NCBI GenBank assembly: GCA_016712415.1 | Contig: JADJRC010000026.1 | Span: 1-46,008 of the forward strand | Length of the DNA stretch: 46,008 nt | Direction: 5' to 3' | Source: Lewinellaceae bacterium | GTDB taxonomy: Bacteria; Bacteroidota; Bacteroidia; Chitinophagales; Saprospiraceae | Part shown: in pieces, positions 28,054-36,481 of the stretch | Position numbering within the stretch: position 1 is the first letter of the stretch | How the letters are laid out: each line of letters starts with the position of its first letter | Notes under the pieces: model-generated | Database searches by the model: none | Told to the model about the DNA's origin: nothing | Seen by the model: the letters and a program-made list of their open reading frames with translations, nothing else | Made by a program: the position numbers and the translations under genes

Positions 28054-30705
28054 ATGGCAACTAAAAAATATATCAACCTGCTTCAGTCTCACGAACCGCT
28101 CATGGATGCGGGAGACTATGAAATCACGGTACAGCAGACGCTGAAAGTGCCGGGGAAAAGTGTAAATAAAGCGTTCGCCGCGACAGTAAGGAAGTTTTCC
28201 GTATTCGGAGAACGCTTTGTGCTGGAACCCGGATCGGTGCATTCCGTTTATCCGCCGGCGGGCAGTCAGGGGGAGCACTCGAAAAGTTTCCCTCATATCA
28301 TTTTGAATCGCAGCACACTGCCCTGGGAGCGCAGCGTGGATGGCGCCCGGGCCGGTATCTGGCTGGCATTGTTGCTGTTTGATGAAGTTGAAAACCCTGA
28401 GGTCAAGACCATCACGCTGGGCGAATTCAAAACGTCCTTAAATTTCAAGAGTACCGCTCAATCTACCGGGCCTACTGATAATGGCCCATTCCACGAATTG
28501 GGCGACGGCCCGGACGACCAGCCTATTTCCGTTATCGACGTGAAACAAAGCGTGTTGGAAAAAATAATGCCCAGTCGTGCCGACATGGAATTTACCGCCC
28601 ACAGTCGCCGGGAATCCACCAATGCTCCGAAAAAAGTCAACGGCAGCAGGGGAGTGGTAAACCTCATCGGCCCGGAGCGCGCAGTGCTCATTGGCAATCG
28701 GCTGCCAAAGGCCAACGCTATTAGCACCGTACACCTCGTTTCGCTGGAAAATCGTTTTGTGGACAATGGCGAGTTTAACTATGGAATAGGGGCTCAGCCG
28801 GACGGCACGATTCGGCTGGTCAGTCTGAAGTCGTGGTCCTTCTCAAGCATCGATCAAAAATTCAGCCTCTACGGGATGCTGGAGCACCTGAACCGGGCGC
28901 CTTCCATCCTGAGCAAGCCGTACCTGAATGACCAGGTGCTGGACCTCAACCTGGCGTCTAATCCAATTGTCAACCGTTCCGTTTATGGCTTTACAGTCGC
29001 CACCACAGGTACCAGTTTGGCCACAGACAAGTCCCGTATTTTTAACGGCAACGCCTTCCTGAGCGTAGAAGTCCCGGATACAGGCATTGATGCAGACAAC
29101 AACCCGCAACTCGATCCCTTCCCCGATCCGAACGTGTTTTCAATCGCCCTGGAATTAAAAGTTCCAGGCTCTAACACTACTGATAATCAGTCTATTATAG
29201 GTCTTGAAGAAAACGGAAAATTCAAGCCGAGTTTGTGGTATGTTCCGGGCGATCACGGCATCAGGTACGAGGTAACCGGTGAAGACGGGGTGCAATACAG
29301 CGGGAGCGTGCCGAATATTTTACCGGACAATGTTTTTACCCGGCTGGTATGGGTGAAAGAGGGTAGGGGGTTCCGATTTTACAAGGACGGCCAACTTTTT
29401 CACACCGAGCCCGCTCCCGGCAGAATGTACACAAAGGACAGTCCGTACCGGATCGGCAAGGTGAACGCGAGCGACACCACCAATCTTTTCACCGGGAACC
29501 TGAAAAACCTCCAGATATTCCGGCGTGTGCTGTCTGCCGCAGAGATCAGGGATATTTTTACAGCCGCGGCTAATGATGCCAATCGGAAGAAAGTAACGGA
29601 CCGGCATGAAAAAGGGATGCTGGCCTTCCCGCACCAGTTCCGCATCGGGAAAAAAGCGGTATCGTGGTACCGCGGGCCGTTGTCCGTACGAACGACAAAT
29701 CCGGGATTTACATTGCCGGCTGTTTCGGCCGATGCCTTGCTGGTTATGGATAAAACGAGCGGAATGTTTGATGCCAGCTACGCTGCGGCCTGGCAACTTG
29801 GGCGGCTCATGGCCCTGGAAGACCGGCAGTTTTCCCTCCAACTGTACAACTGGAAAAAACGCATGTCATTGGCCGACAAGCAAACCAGTCAAAATGCCCG
29901 GCCTTATTTGATGTTGGGGAATACGACGCATACCGACGGTCTGGACGCCGAGATTAAACCGAAGATACAGGAATGGTTGCGCCGCCGGCATACGCTGGAG
30001 CAGGTGCCTTTCCATTACCTGGTGCCGGAAGAGGATATGCTGCCCGGAGAGAGCATCCGCTTTTTCCATATTGACCCTACCTGGGTGCGCTGCCTGAAGG
30101 ACGGCGCCTGCAGTATTGGTCGTACGACTTCGGCTGACATTAATTTGGACAAGTTGGATGATCTTGCTGCCGAGGCGGTACCCGCCCTGAGCGGCTTCCT
30201 GCTCAGATCAGATTTGGTTTCGGGCTATCCCGGGCTGCAAATCCTGGGTTACGCCGGCAAACTCACCGATGCCGATAATCCGGACGAAGATACCGCCTTG
30301 CCGGTCGCCCGTATGGAGCGCATATCCGATCAGGTGTTGCTCTGCATTTTCGAAGGCAATGTGAATACTGTGGATTTTTTCCAAAAGCCGGATGTGCTGC
30401 ATTTTGGGCTGGATTCTGACGGGGTGAATTACTCGAAGCAACTGCGCAAGGCGACCGGCGCCAATGTACCGGATAACATACCTCCCTTTACACTTGTGGA
30501 CAATCAACACTGGCACGACAAGCCGATGCGGGTGCTGAATTTCGCTACAATGGCTAAGTCCACAAGTCCCAAAAAGTCGTTGCAGGAAGCCCTTCGAGCG
30601 GCGCTAACGCCTGCGGAATTCGCTGAATTTGAAGGGTTTACATCGGCAGATTTTGCGATGGAAATGCTGGAAGGGGCGGAGCGGGTTCGGTTTGTGCGGC
30701 GCTAG
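28054..30705 (+). CDS. Giant-operon protein D with LamG-like domain
   Basis: About 883 aa from ATG 28054 (MATKKYINLLQSHEPLMDAG); an in-frame TTG at 28027 would add nine residues. The N-terminal ~300 residues are unrecognised. A concanavalin/LamG-like jelly-roll lies at about 310-500 (NAFLSVEVPD, FSIALELKVPG, RLVWVKEGRGFRFYKDGQLF, NLFTGNLKNLQIFRRVLSAA), with the usual final 'A-E-I-R' helix. After this come PHQFRIGKKAVSWYRGPL and a helical patch AYAAAWQLGRLMALEDRQFS, and a C-terminal domain ending FAMEMLEGAERVRFVRR. No signal peptide. It follows C by 32 nt. Its stop codon lies inside a 39-bp palindrome. Confidence 0.8.
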   Translation: MATKKYINLLQSHEPLMDAGDYEITVQQTLKVPGKSVNKAFAATVRKFSVFGERFVLEPGSVHSVYPPAGSQGEHSKSFPHIILNRSTLPWERSVDGARAGIWLALLLFDEVENPEVKTITLGEFKTSLNFKSTAQSTGPTDNGPFHELGDGPDDQPISVIDVKQSVLEKIMPSRADMEFTAHSRRESTNAPKKVNGSRGVVNLIGPERAVLIGNRLPKANAISTVHLVSLENRFVDNGEFNYGIGAQPDGTIRLVSLKSWSFSSIDQKFSLYGMLEHLNRAPSILSKPYLNDQVLDLNLASNPIVNRSVYGFTVATTGTSLATDKSRIFNGNAFLSVEVPDTGIDADNNPQLDPFPDPNVFSIALELKVPGSNTTDNQSIIGLEENGKFKPSLWYVPGDHGIRYEVTGEDGVQYSGSVPNILPDNVFTRLVWVKEGRGFRFYKDGQLFHTEPAPGRMYTKDSPYRIGKVNASDTTNLFTGNLKNLQIFRRVLSAAEIRDIFTAAANDANRKKVTDRHEKGMLAFPHQFRIGKKAVSWYRGPLSVRTTNPGFTLPAVSADALLVMDKTSGMFDASYAAAWQLGRLMALEDRQFSLQLYNWKKRMSLADKQTSQNARPYLMLGNTTHTDGLDAEIKPKIQEWLRRRHTLEQVPFHYLVPEEDMLPGESIRFFHIDPTWVRCLKDGACSIGRTTSADINLDKLDDLAAEAVPALSGFLLRSDLVSGYPGLQILGYAGKLTDADNPDEDTALPVARMERISDQVLLCIFEGNVNTVDFFQKPDVLHFGLDSDGVNYSKQLRKATGANVPDNIPPFTLVDNQHWHDKPMRVLNFATMAKSTSPKKSLQEALRAALTPAEFAEFEGFTSADFAMEMLEGAERVRFVRR

Positions 30706-30737
30706 AGTCTACACTCAGTGAGTGTAGACTCTAGCGC
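30699..30737. terminator. 39-bp perfect palindrome overlapping the stop of gene D
   Basis: Two 19-nt arms (GCGCTAGAGTCTACACTCA and its complement) are separated by one G. The TAG stop of gene D is within the left arm. A cruciform or strong RNA hairpin is expected. No U tract follows, so it is not a textbook rho-independent terminator, but it may end or protect the operon mRNA. Confidence 0.55.
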
Positions 30738-30860
30738 CTGTAGATCGGACAGGTGTTTACAACAGGACAAACTCACGATGACATTTGACAATTCAAGTTG
30801 ATTATACGCAACGCAACAATGTTCCCTTGTCCTGTTGTAAACACCTGTCCGATCTACAGG
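30737..30860. repeat. Inverted repeat with 34-bp perfect arms
   Basis: Arms 30737-30770 and 30827-30860 are perfect complements, starting CCTGTAGATCGG and ending CCGATCTACAGG. They enclose 56 nt with no ORF. The element abuts the 39-bp palindrome. It could be a MITE-like element or a structured RNA. No transposase or target duplication is seen. Confidence 0.85.
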
Positions 30861-30987
30861 CGGTAATTTCGGGTATCCAAATATGTAGTGCAGAATAATC
30901 GCTAAATTATTTTCTATAATTTATATTATGTTAAATGAAACAAAGAAATAGATTTCCGGACGAATCATTTAGTTGCACTTCCCCAAA

Positions 30988-31151
30988 CACCCGTCTGACG
31001 CAAGCCGTCTGACGCGGAAGTAAACCCCGTCTAAAGCGCAGCGTCTGTACGGGTACCTGTAGATTGCATTCCTCCGTGCGGCTTACTTTCCCGTGCAGAC
31101 GCTTCGCGTCAGACGGGTATCTCCCGTGCAGACGCGCAGCGTCTTAACCCC
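30988..31151. repeat. Quasi-palindromic repeat cluster 2
   Basis: Copies of the 16.8-kb family lie at 31026-31053, 31090-31117 and 31123-31151, plus partial halves from 30988. The copies at 31090 and 31123 start CCCGTGCAGACGC. The remainder of the 573-nt gap 30706-31279 is AT-rich DNA (30870-30980), then the speA promoter; no gene is seen. Confidence 0.8.
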
Positions 31152-31193
31152 GTATAACTCTATCATGTGTGCAGGCCGTTCCGATACAATACC

Positions 31194-31224
31194 CTGTCTC
31201 GTTTCGCGTAATCTTCTACATTTG
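31194..31224 (+). promoter_or_regulatory. Putative promoter of the arginine decarboxylase gene
   Basis: TACATTTG (31217-31224) matches the -7 box TAnnTTTG perfectly. A CTG at 31194-31196 lies 20 nt upstream, one mismatch from the TTG -33 element. The expected leader is about 50 nt to the ATG at 31280. Confidence 0.55.
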
Positions 31225-31279
31225 CATCGCGTTATCCACAAAATCTCATACATCCATTTCAGATACCGGACAGTTTTTA

Positions 31280-32698
31280 ATGAAAAATTCCTACTACGAC
31301 CTCGTTGCACAGACTTTCGACTTTCCTCAAGACGGGTTCAGCCTCAAGGATAACCGATTGTTATTCAATGAGATCGATGTTTATGAACTGATAAAGAAAT
31401 ACGGCTCTCCCCTTAAACTGACCTTTCTGCCCAAAATCGGAGAAAAGATACAGACCGCCCGCAAACTGTTTCGCGACGCCATACAACGCTATGGCTATAA
31501 CGGGAAATACGTGTATTGCTACTGTACCAAAAGTTCGCACTTCGCTTTCGTGCTGAACGAGGTGCTGGAAAACGGTACACAACTTGAAACGTCTTCCGGT
31601 TTTGATATTGACCTGATCGGCCGGCTGTACAAACTCGGCAAAATCAACAAGGGCACGACCATCATCAACAACGGATACAAGCCCCGCGATTATGTCCAGA
31701 AAATAGCCAACCTGATCGACGATGGCTTCCAGAATGTCATTCCCGTGTGCGACAACGAGCAGGAACTGGCACTCTACGATGAACTGATCAAAACTTCCAG
31801 GTGCAACATCGGCCTGCGCATGGCTACCGAGGAGGAGCCCAACTTCGAGTTTTATACCTCACGCCTGGGTATCCGCCAAAGCGAGGTAATCCCTTTTTAC
31901 AAGGAAAAGATTGCCACCAACCCGAAATTCGACCTCAAAATGCTGCATTTCTTAGTAGATATCGGCATCAAGGATACGCTGTACTACTGGACAGAACTGA
32001 AAAAAGGCATCAAGACCTATTGCGAACTGCGCAAGATATGCCCTACCCTCACCTGCCTCAATATCGGCGGCGGTATGCCCATCCGCAACTCGCTGGGGTT
32101 CGACTACGATTACCCCTACATGGTCAACGAGATCGTACGCCTGATCAAGGAATATTGCGACGACGAAGGGGTGCCTGAACCCGATATTTACTCCGAATTC
32201 GGCAAATTTACCGTCGGCGAAAGCGGCGCCACCATCTTCTCCGTCATCGGCACCAAGCAACAAAACGACGCGGAACAATGGTACATGCTCGACAATTCAC
32301 TGATCAACACCCTGCCCGATAGCTGGGGTATTAAGGAACGGTTTATCCTGCTGCCCATCAACCACTGGGACAAGGAATACCAGAAGGTCAACATCGGCGG
32401 CATCAGTTGCGACAATGCCGATTATTATAATTCCGAGGCACACATCAACCAGGTTTACCTGCCCGGATATGATGAGAAAAAGGACGAGCCGCTTTACCTC
32501 GGTTTCTTTCACACAGGCGCGTATCAGGAAGCGCTCAGCGGCTACGGAGGACTGAAACACTGCCTCCTCCCCTCCCCCAAACACGTGCTGATCGATAAAA
32601 ACTACTACGGTGAGTTTACGGACTGGGAAGTATTCCAGGAGCAGGATGCCAATTCCATGCTGCGTATTCTGGGCTACGACTCGCCTTATGCATCATGA
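31280..32698 (+). CDS. speA: Arginine decarboxylase, PLP-dependent (alanine-racemase fold)
   Basis: A 472-aa protein from ATG 31280 (MKNSYYDLVAQTFDFPQDGF); the frame is open upstream but has no better start. Residues 40-90 carry YGSPLKLTFLPKI and VYCYCTKSSHFAFV, with the PLP lysine at K84. QLETSSGFDID is the following conserved turn. LNIGGGMPIRNS is the phosphate-binding glycine loop near 280. The C-terminal barrel has EFGKFTVGESGA and FFHTGAYQEALSGYGG. This matches the short Bacteroidota type of biosynthetic arginine decarboxylase, which makes agmatine for polyamines. A diaminopimelate/ornithine decarboxylase relative is less likely given the N-terminal and CTKSSHF motifs. Monocistronic, converging with the exonuclease gene 9 nt away. 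Confidence 0.88.
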   Translation: MKNSYYDLVAQTFDFPQDGFSLKDNRLLFNEIDVYELIKKYGSPLKLTFLPKIGEKIQTARKLFRDAIQRYGYNGKYVYCYCTKSSHFAFVLNEVLENGTQLETSSGFDIDLIGRLYKLGKINKGTTIINNGYKPRDYVQKIANLIDDGFQNVIPVCDNEQELALYDELIKTSRCNIGLRMATEEEPNFEFYTSRLGIRQSEVIPFYKEKIATNPKFDLKMLHFLVDIGIKDTLYYWTELKKGIKTYCELRKICPTLTCLNIGGGMPIRNSLGFDYDYPYMVNEIVRLIKEYCDDEGVPEPDIYSEFGKFTVGESGATIFSVIGTKQQNDAEQWYMLDNSLINTLPDSWGIKERFILLPINHWDKEYQKVNIGGISCDNADYYNSEAHINQVYLPGYDEKKDEPLYLGFFHTGAYQEALSGYGGLKHCLLPSPKHVLIDKNYYGEFTDWEVFQEQDANSMLRILGYDSPYAS

Positions 32699-32707
32699 CG
32701 ACAGCGC

Positions 32708-33250
32708 TTACAGACTCCAGTTTCCCAGGTATTTCAGGAACAACTTGACCAGGTTTTCCGCATCCGAGATGCCCCTGTGGTGCTGCCCGGTAAACAAAAT
32801 ACCTTCCTTTTCGACCGCTTTACGCAGTCCGATGCCGCTTTTCATGCGTTTCATGCTCCGGTATTGCTCTTTGAGGTTGGTGTGCCGCTCCGTCCACGCC
32901 GGATCAATACGGTGCAGGTGGCAGTCGCTGGCAAACATCTTGCGGTCAAAATTGCCCCAGGAACAGAGGACGTATTCTTCTTCCTCTACCCTGCCCCAGT
33001 CCCAGAACTCCTGGATCACATCCGGAAAAGTAAGCGCCCGGTTTACATCCTCCTGGGCAATAGTGGTGAGTTGGCGGCAAAACGGCGACAGTGTCGGATG
33101 CACCACAGGCCGGATAAACCGGTTGAATTTTCCACGCACCTCTCCGAAATGATTGACCTTGAAAGCGCCGATTTCAATCGTTTCCTGGACATATCCGGGT
33201 GGCAGGTTTTCCCAGCAGGTGGCTTCGAGGTCGTATATGATATAGTTCAT
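32708..33250 (-). CDS. DEDDh 3'-5' exonuclease (ERI1/KapD-like)
   Basis: A 180-aa single-domain nuclease. The Exo I motif is YDLEATCW with D7 and E9, Exo II is CSWGNFD with D102, and Exo III is HHRGISDAENL with H158 and D163 (H-x4-D). All catalytic residues are present. The architecture matches stand-alone ERI1/KapD-like RNA- or DNA-trimming exonucleases rather than the DNA polymerase III epsilon subunit. The start ATG 33250 gives MNYIIYDLEAT, leaving the expected few residues before the first motif. The target is unknown. Confidence 0.9.
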   Translation of the reverse strand: MNYIIYDLEATCWENLPPGYVQETIEIGAFKVNHFGEVRGKFNRFIRPVVHPTLSPFCRQLTTIAQEDVNRALTFPDVIQEFWDWGRVEEEEYVLCSWGNFDRKMFASDCHLHRIDPAWTERHTNLKEQYRSMKRMKSGIGLRKAVEKEGILFTGQHHRGISDAENLVKLFLKYLGNWSL

Positions 33251-33338
33251 GATAATTGCCGGATATTGTACAGACCTGGAAACGCTTGTGGCCTGGATAC
33301 TTAAAAACCTGTGTTATCAAAAATCGTTCAATAAAACG

Positions 33339-34259
33339 TCAACGCAATCCAAGCCGGTGCAGCACATACCACAGGTACAGCCGCAGTCGCCTTTTTTGGG
33401 AAACGTAAAAAAACTGTTGTTCCAAATCCGGATCCGGCGTGCGGTCGACCGGATGCAGCAGCGGAAAAAGCATCTGGCCGGCAGCGCGGCGCGCGGCGGG
33501 ATTGGCCCCGGTCGTGTTGGTTGCCCCGGCCTCCCCTACCCCCGTGTTTTGCACGAGATTCCTGGAGGAAACCAAGCATAATCCGTTGTTTATCAATATA
33601 CTGTAAAACCATGCGTACGCCCAGGAGTTGTTTTCCCGCGCTTTTGTTGCCCTGAACTTGTCGAGCATGTAAGCCTGTGCCATGGGGTCTTTTACCAGGT
33701 CGCTGATCCTGCCGGAGCGTACAAAGCCGTCGAGACCGTCCAGGTCCGCCGACATCTTTTTCCAGGCCCTGCGCCAGCCCGCCCAGCCCCAAACGAAAGA
33801 AAACCGGGAAAAAACATAACTCGCCGGCTTGTCGGCCGTAACAGCCTCCACCAGATTGGAACCGCCAATATGCATGATCTGTTCGTCGTCGCGGTATTTT
33901 TCCAGCAACTCGCTGCAAAACGGAAAAAAGGAAAGATCGGGCACACAATCGTCTTCCAGCACGATGCCATACGGCTCCGCCCCGAAAAACCAGTCGAGCG
34001 CACCGGATACCCCCGCCCGAAGCCCGGCATTCTGCTCCCGGTACAGGGTAAACACCTCCACATCCCATTCCAAAGTGAGTGCCCGTACGACTGCCCTGAC
34101 CGCCTCCACTTTTTCCTGCTCGCCGGCCACCTGCGCCCGCGCGCCGTCGCAATGCACATACAGCCTGCACGGCTGTGCCTGGCGGATACGCTCCAATGCC
34201 AGTCGCGTATGGTCCGGACGGTTGAAAACCAAAAACAGAATGGGTGCTTCGCAACGCAT
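33339..34259 (-). CDS. GT-A fold glycosyltransferase (GT2-like / nucleotide-diphospho-sugar transferase)
   Basis: About 306 aa from ATG 34259 (MRCEAPILFLVFNRPDHTRL); an in-frame alternative start at 34289 adds ten residues. The opening APILFLVFNRPDHT and the LYREQNAGLRAGVSGALDWF motif precede the metal-binding acidic cluster GIVLEDDCVPDLSFF, all standard for GT-A transferases acting on sugar nucleotides. FSRFSFVWGWAGWRRAWKKM is a conserved patch of this subfamily. It likely adds a sugar to a surface polysaccharide or glycan. It is divergent from a GT4 glycosyltransferase across a repeat cluster. Donor and acceptor unknown. Confidence 0.85.
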   Translation of the reverse strand: MRCEAPILFLVFNRPDHTRLALERIRQAQPCRLYVHCDGARAQVAGEQEKVEAVRAVVRALTLEWDVEVFTLYREQNAGLRAGVSGALDWFFGAEPYGIVLEDDCVPDLSFFPFCSELLEKYRDDEQIMHIGGSNLVEAVTADKPASYVFSRFSFVWGWAGWRRAWKKMSADLDGLDGFVRSGRISDLVKDPMAQAYMLDKFRATKARENNSWAYAWFYSILINNGLCLVSSRNLVQNTGVGEAGATNTTGANPAARRAAGQMLFPLLHPVDRTPDPDLEQQFFYVSQKRRLRLYLWYVLHRLGLR

Positions 34260-34332
34260 ATTTCTGAAAAAGCCTTTGAATTCCGTCAAAATGCCGGACT
34301 TTTGGCTGCTGTCACAAGCGGGTATCTCGTTG

Positions 34333-34427
34333 TACCTTTCCCGTGCAGACGCTGCGCGTCAGACGGGTTTACGGACCATTACCGATCAGACCGCCGTCTG
34401 ACGCGCAGCGTCTGCACGGGAAAGGTA
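34333..34427. repeat. Quasi-palindromic repeat cluster 3 (inverted pair)
   Basis: Two copies of the repeat family lie in inverted orientation. The 34-nt arms 34333-34366 and 34394-34427 are perfect complements, starting TACCTTTCCCGTGC, around a 27-nt loop. They sit between divergent glycosyltransferase genes, so in this location they cannot be a shared terminator. Confidence 0.85.
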
Positions 34428-34476
34428 CCCCAACAACGAATCAAAGGGCAAATAACGGTTTTTTCTTTCAAGCACG

Positions 34477-35703
34477 ATGAATGTTCTGCTGCTCAATACA
34501 TACGAACACGGTGGCGCGGGGGTGGCCTGCCGGCGGCTGCAAGCGGCGCTGAACGAAACTGGCGTCCGGGCTAACCTGCTGACCGGCAATGACTTAGGCC
34601 GCCGCTTCCCTTTTTATGCCGAACGCTTGTCGTTTCTGCCATACGAGCGCGACAAATCGGTGCGTTTTTCCTTTTCGCCGGCCAATTTCGGGAACAATAT
34701 CTCCACACATCCGCTTGTACGCGAGGCCGATGTATTGCACCTGCACTGGATAAACCAGGGTTTTCTGTCCCTCGATAACATCCGGCAACTGGCCGAAACC
34801 GGCAAGCCGCTGGTCTGGACCCTCCACGACATGTGGGCTTTTACCGGCGGATGCCACTACAGCAGGGGGTGCGACCATTTCAGGCAGACCTGCGGCGAAT
34901 GTCCCTACCTGCGGCGCCCGGCAGCGCACGACCTTTCCAACCGGATATGGCGGCGCAAACACAAACTTTTTCCAAAAAATATTCAATTCGTGACGTGCAG
35001 TGAATGGCTCGCAGGCGTTGCACGATCGAGCAGTCTGCTGCAGCACTATCCTGTCACGGCCATTGCCAACCCGATCGATACAACCGTATTCAAGCCGCTT
35101 ACAGCAGCGGAGCGTGCGGCATTCCGTTTGGAAAAAGGCGTTGCGCCCGGTTCAAAATTGCTGTTGTTTGCCGCCATGAAGGTGTCGGAAACGCGCAAAG
35201 GGTTTCAGTTTTTACTCGAATCACTGCGTTTTTTAAAAGCGCAACATCCTGATTTTCAGTTAGAAATACTCGTATTGGGAAGGGCCGAACCGGAATCGCT
35301 GGCGGCGCTCCCCTACCCTGCCCATGCGCTGGGTCTCGTGCAGGACCAGGCGGACCTGGTGCGTATTTACGGTACGGCAGACGTATTTGTGATACCCTCC
35401 CTCGAAGATAACCTGCCCAATACGGTAATGGAATCGCTGGCCTGCGGCACGCCCGTCGCCGGGTTCAATACTGGCGGTATTCCGGAGATGGTGGAGCACC
35501 TGCAGGAAGGCTATATCGCGCCGCAGGGCGACAGCCAGGCGCTTGCCGACGGTGTTTTGTGGGTACTTAATCGGGATGCGGGCGATGCATTACGGGATGC
35601 CGCACGAAAAAAAGTGGAAGCCCGTTACGCCAATGCCGTAATAGCGGAAAAATACACGGAACTGTACCGATCTTTAAGTCGGATGTCGCCCTACCTGGAA
35701 TGA
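34477..35703 (+). CDS. GT4 family glycosyltransferase (GT-B fold)
   Basis: A 408-aa protein starting MNVLLLNTYEHGGAGVACRR, with the GG loop of GT-B transferases. The mid part has HWINQGFLS, LVWTLHDMWAFTGGCHYSRG and a cysteine cluster CDHFRQTCGECPYLR (about residues 130-145), typical of a wcaC/GT4 surface-polysaccharide subfamily. The C-terminal donor-binding half carries FAAMKVSETRKGFQFLLESL and the E-x7-E motif PSLEDNLPNTVMESLACGTP. It probably assembles capsule or exopolysaccharide. Its last 13 nt overlap the end of the convergent response-regulator gene. Confidence 0.9.
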   Translation: MNVLLLNTYEHGGAGVACRRLQAALNETGVRANLLTGNDLGRRFPFYAERLSFLPYERDKSVRFSFSPANFGNNISTHPLVREADVLHLHWINQGFLSLDNIRQLAETGKPLVWTLHDMWAFTGGCHYSRGCDHFRQTCGECPYLRRPAAHDLSNRIWRRKHKLFPKNIQFVTCSEWLAGVARSSSLLQHYPVTAIANPIDTTVFKPLTAAERAAFRLEKGVAPGSKLLLFAAMKVSETRKGFQFLLESLRFLKAQHPDFQLEILVLGRAEPESLAALPYPAHALGLVQDQADLVRIYGTADVFVIPSLEDNLPNTVMESLACGTPVAGFNTGGIPEMVEHLQEGYIAPQGDSQALADGVLWVLNRDAGDALRDAARKKVEARYANAVIAEKYTELYRSLSRMSPYLE

Positions 35704-36434
35704 TTCAAAGACTTCAGCAGGTCTTCCATATTCCCTTCTGAAACGGGAATCTCGAAGTCGCCGATCTTGATCTGGTGGCTTCGTATGGATTCGACTTTTG
35801 CCAGGTTGACGATAAAGGACTTGTGGACACGCAGAAAACCCTGAAGGGGAAGTTTTTCTTCGATACCCTTCAGGGTAGACTTGGTCAGGACAGGCTTTCG
35901 CATGGATGTCAGATAAATCTTGACATAATCCTTCATGCCTTCGATGTGCGTAATTTCATTTACAGCGATTTTCACAAGCGAATATTCTACGTTTACAAAA
36001 AAGAAACCGGGATGGTCTCCGATTGCGTTCGATTGTGAAGGCGGTACTGAAACGGGATTAAGCAGTGCTTGTTTTTTTCTATGCTCGTCCAACGCTTTGT
36101 AGGACGCTTTTGTAAAACGTTCCAGACTGACGGGTTTCATCAGGTAGTCTATCACGTCAAGGTCGTAACTTTCCACGGCATAATTGGAATAAGCCGTTAC
36201 CAGAATTGCCATCGGCTTTTCGCGGAGGCTTTGCAGGAACTTCGTGCCGGCCATGCCGGGCATCTGGATATCGAGAAACATCAAATCCACTTCGTGTGCC
36301 TGGAGTGCCTCCATCGCCTCGAAAGCATTTTTGCAACTGCGCACCAATTCCAGAAACGGAATCTGCCGGATGTTTTCTTCCAGCATTTTGCGTGCCATGC
36401 TTTCATCATCGACGGCAATACAGCGAAGTTTCAT
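35691..36434 (-). CDS. LytTR-family response regulator
   Basis: A 247-aa protein starting MKLRCIAVDDESMARKMLEE at ATG 36434; upstream in-frame sequence is not protein-like and is rejected. The receiver domain has the acidic pair D9-D10, the phospho-acceptor D55 in LMFLDIQMPGM, T-AYS near 85, and the lysine of YLMKPVSLERF. The LytTR DNA-binding domain fills residues about 145-247 (FFFVNVEYSLVKIAVNEITH, GFLRVHKSFIVNLAKVESI). LytTR regulators bind promoter direct repeats, often of surface and polysaccharide genes. The cognate kinase gene ends 47 nt upstream, so the two form one operon. Confidence 0.93.
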   Translation of the reverse strand: MKLRCIAVDDESMARKMLEENIRQIPFLELVRSCKNAFEAMEALQAHEVDLMFLDIQMPGMAGTKFLQSLREKPMAILVTAYSNYAVESYDLDVIDYLMKPVSLERFTKASYKALDEHRKKQALLNPVSVPPSQSNAIGDHPGFFFVNVEYSLVKIAVNEITHIEGMKDYVKIYLTSMRKPVLTKSTLKGIEEKLPLQGFLRVHKSFIVNLAKVESIRSHQIKIGDFEIPVSEGNMEDLLKSLNHSR

Positions 36435-36481
36435 GAATAAACAGGGATGACAATTCAGAAGTTGACGAAATATACGGCAAA

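Noticed and set aside
17104..30705. Prophage or contractile injection system
   Set aside because: Only a single tail-collar domain is present. Capsid, portal, terminase, sheath, tube, baseplate, integrase and lysis genes are all missing.
30737..30860. Retron or group II intron RNA
   Set aside because: There is a strong inverted repeat but no reverse transcriptase nearby and no domain V-like or msr/msd layout.
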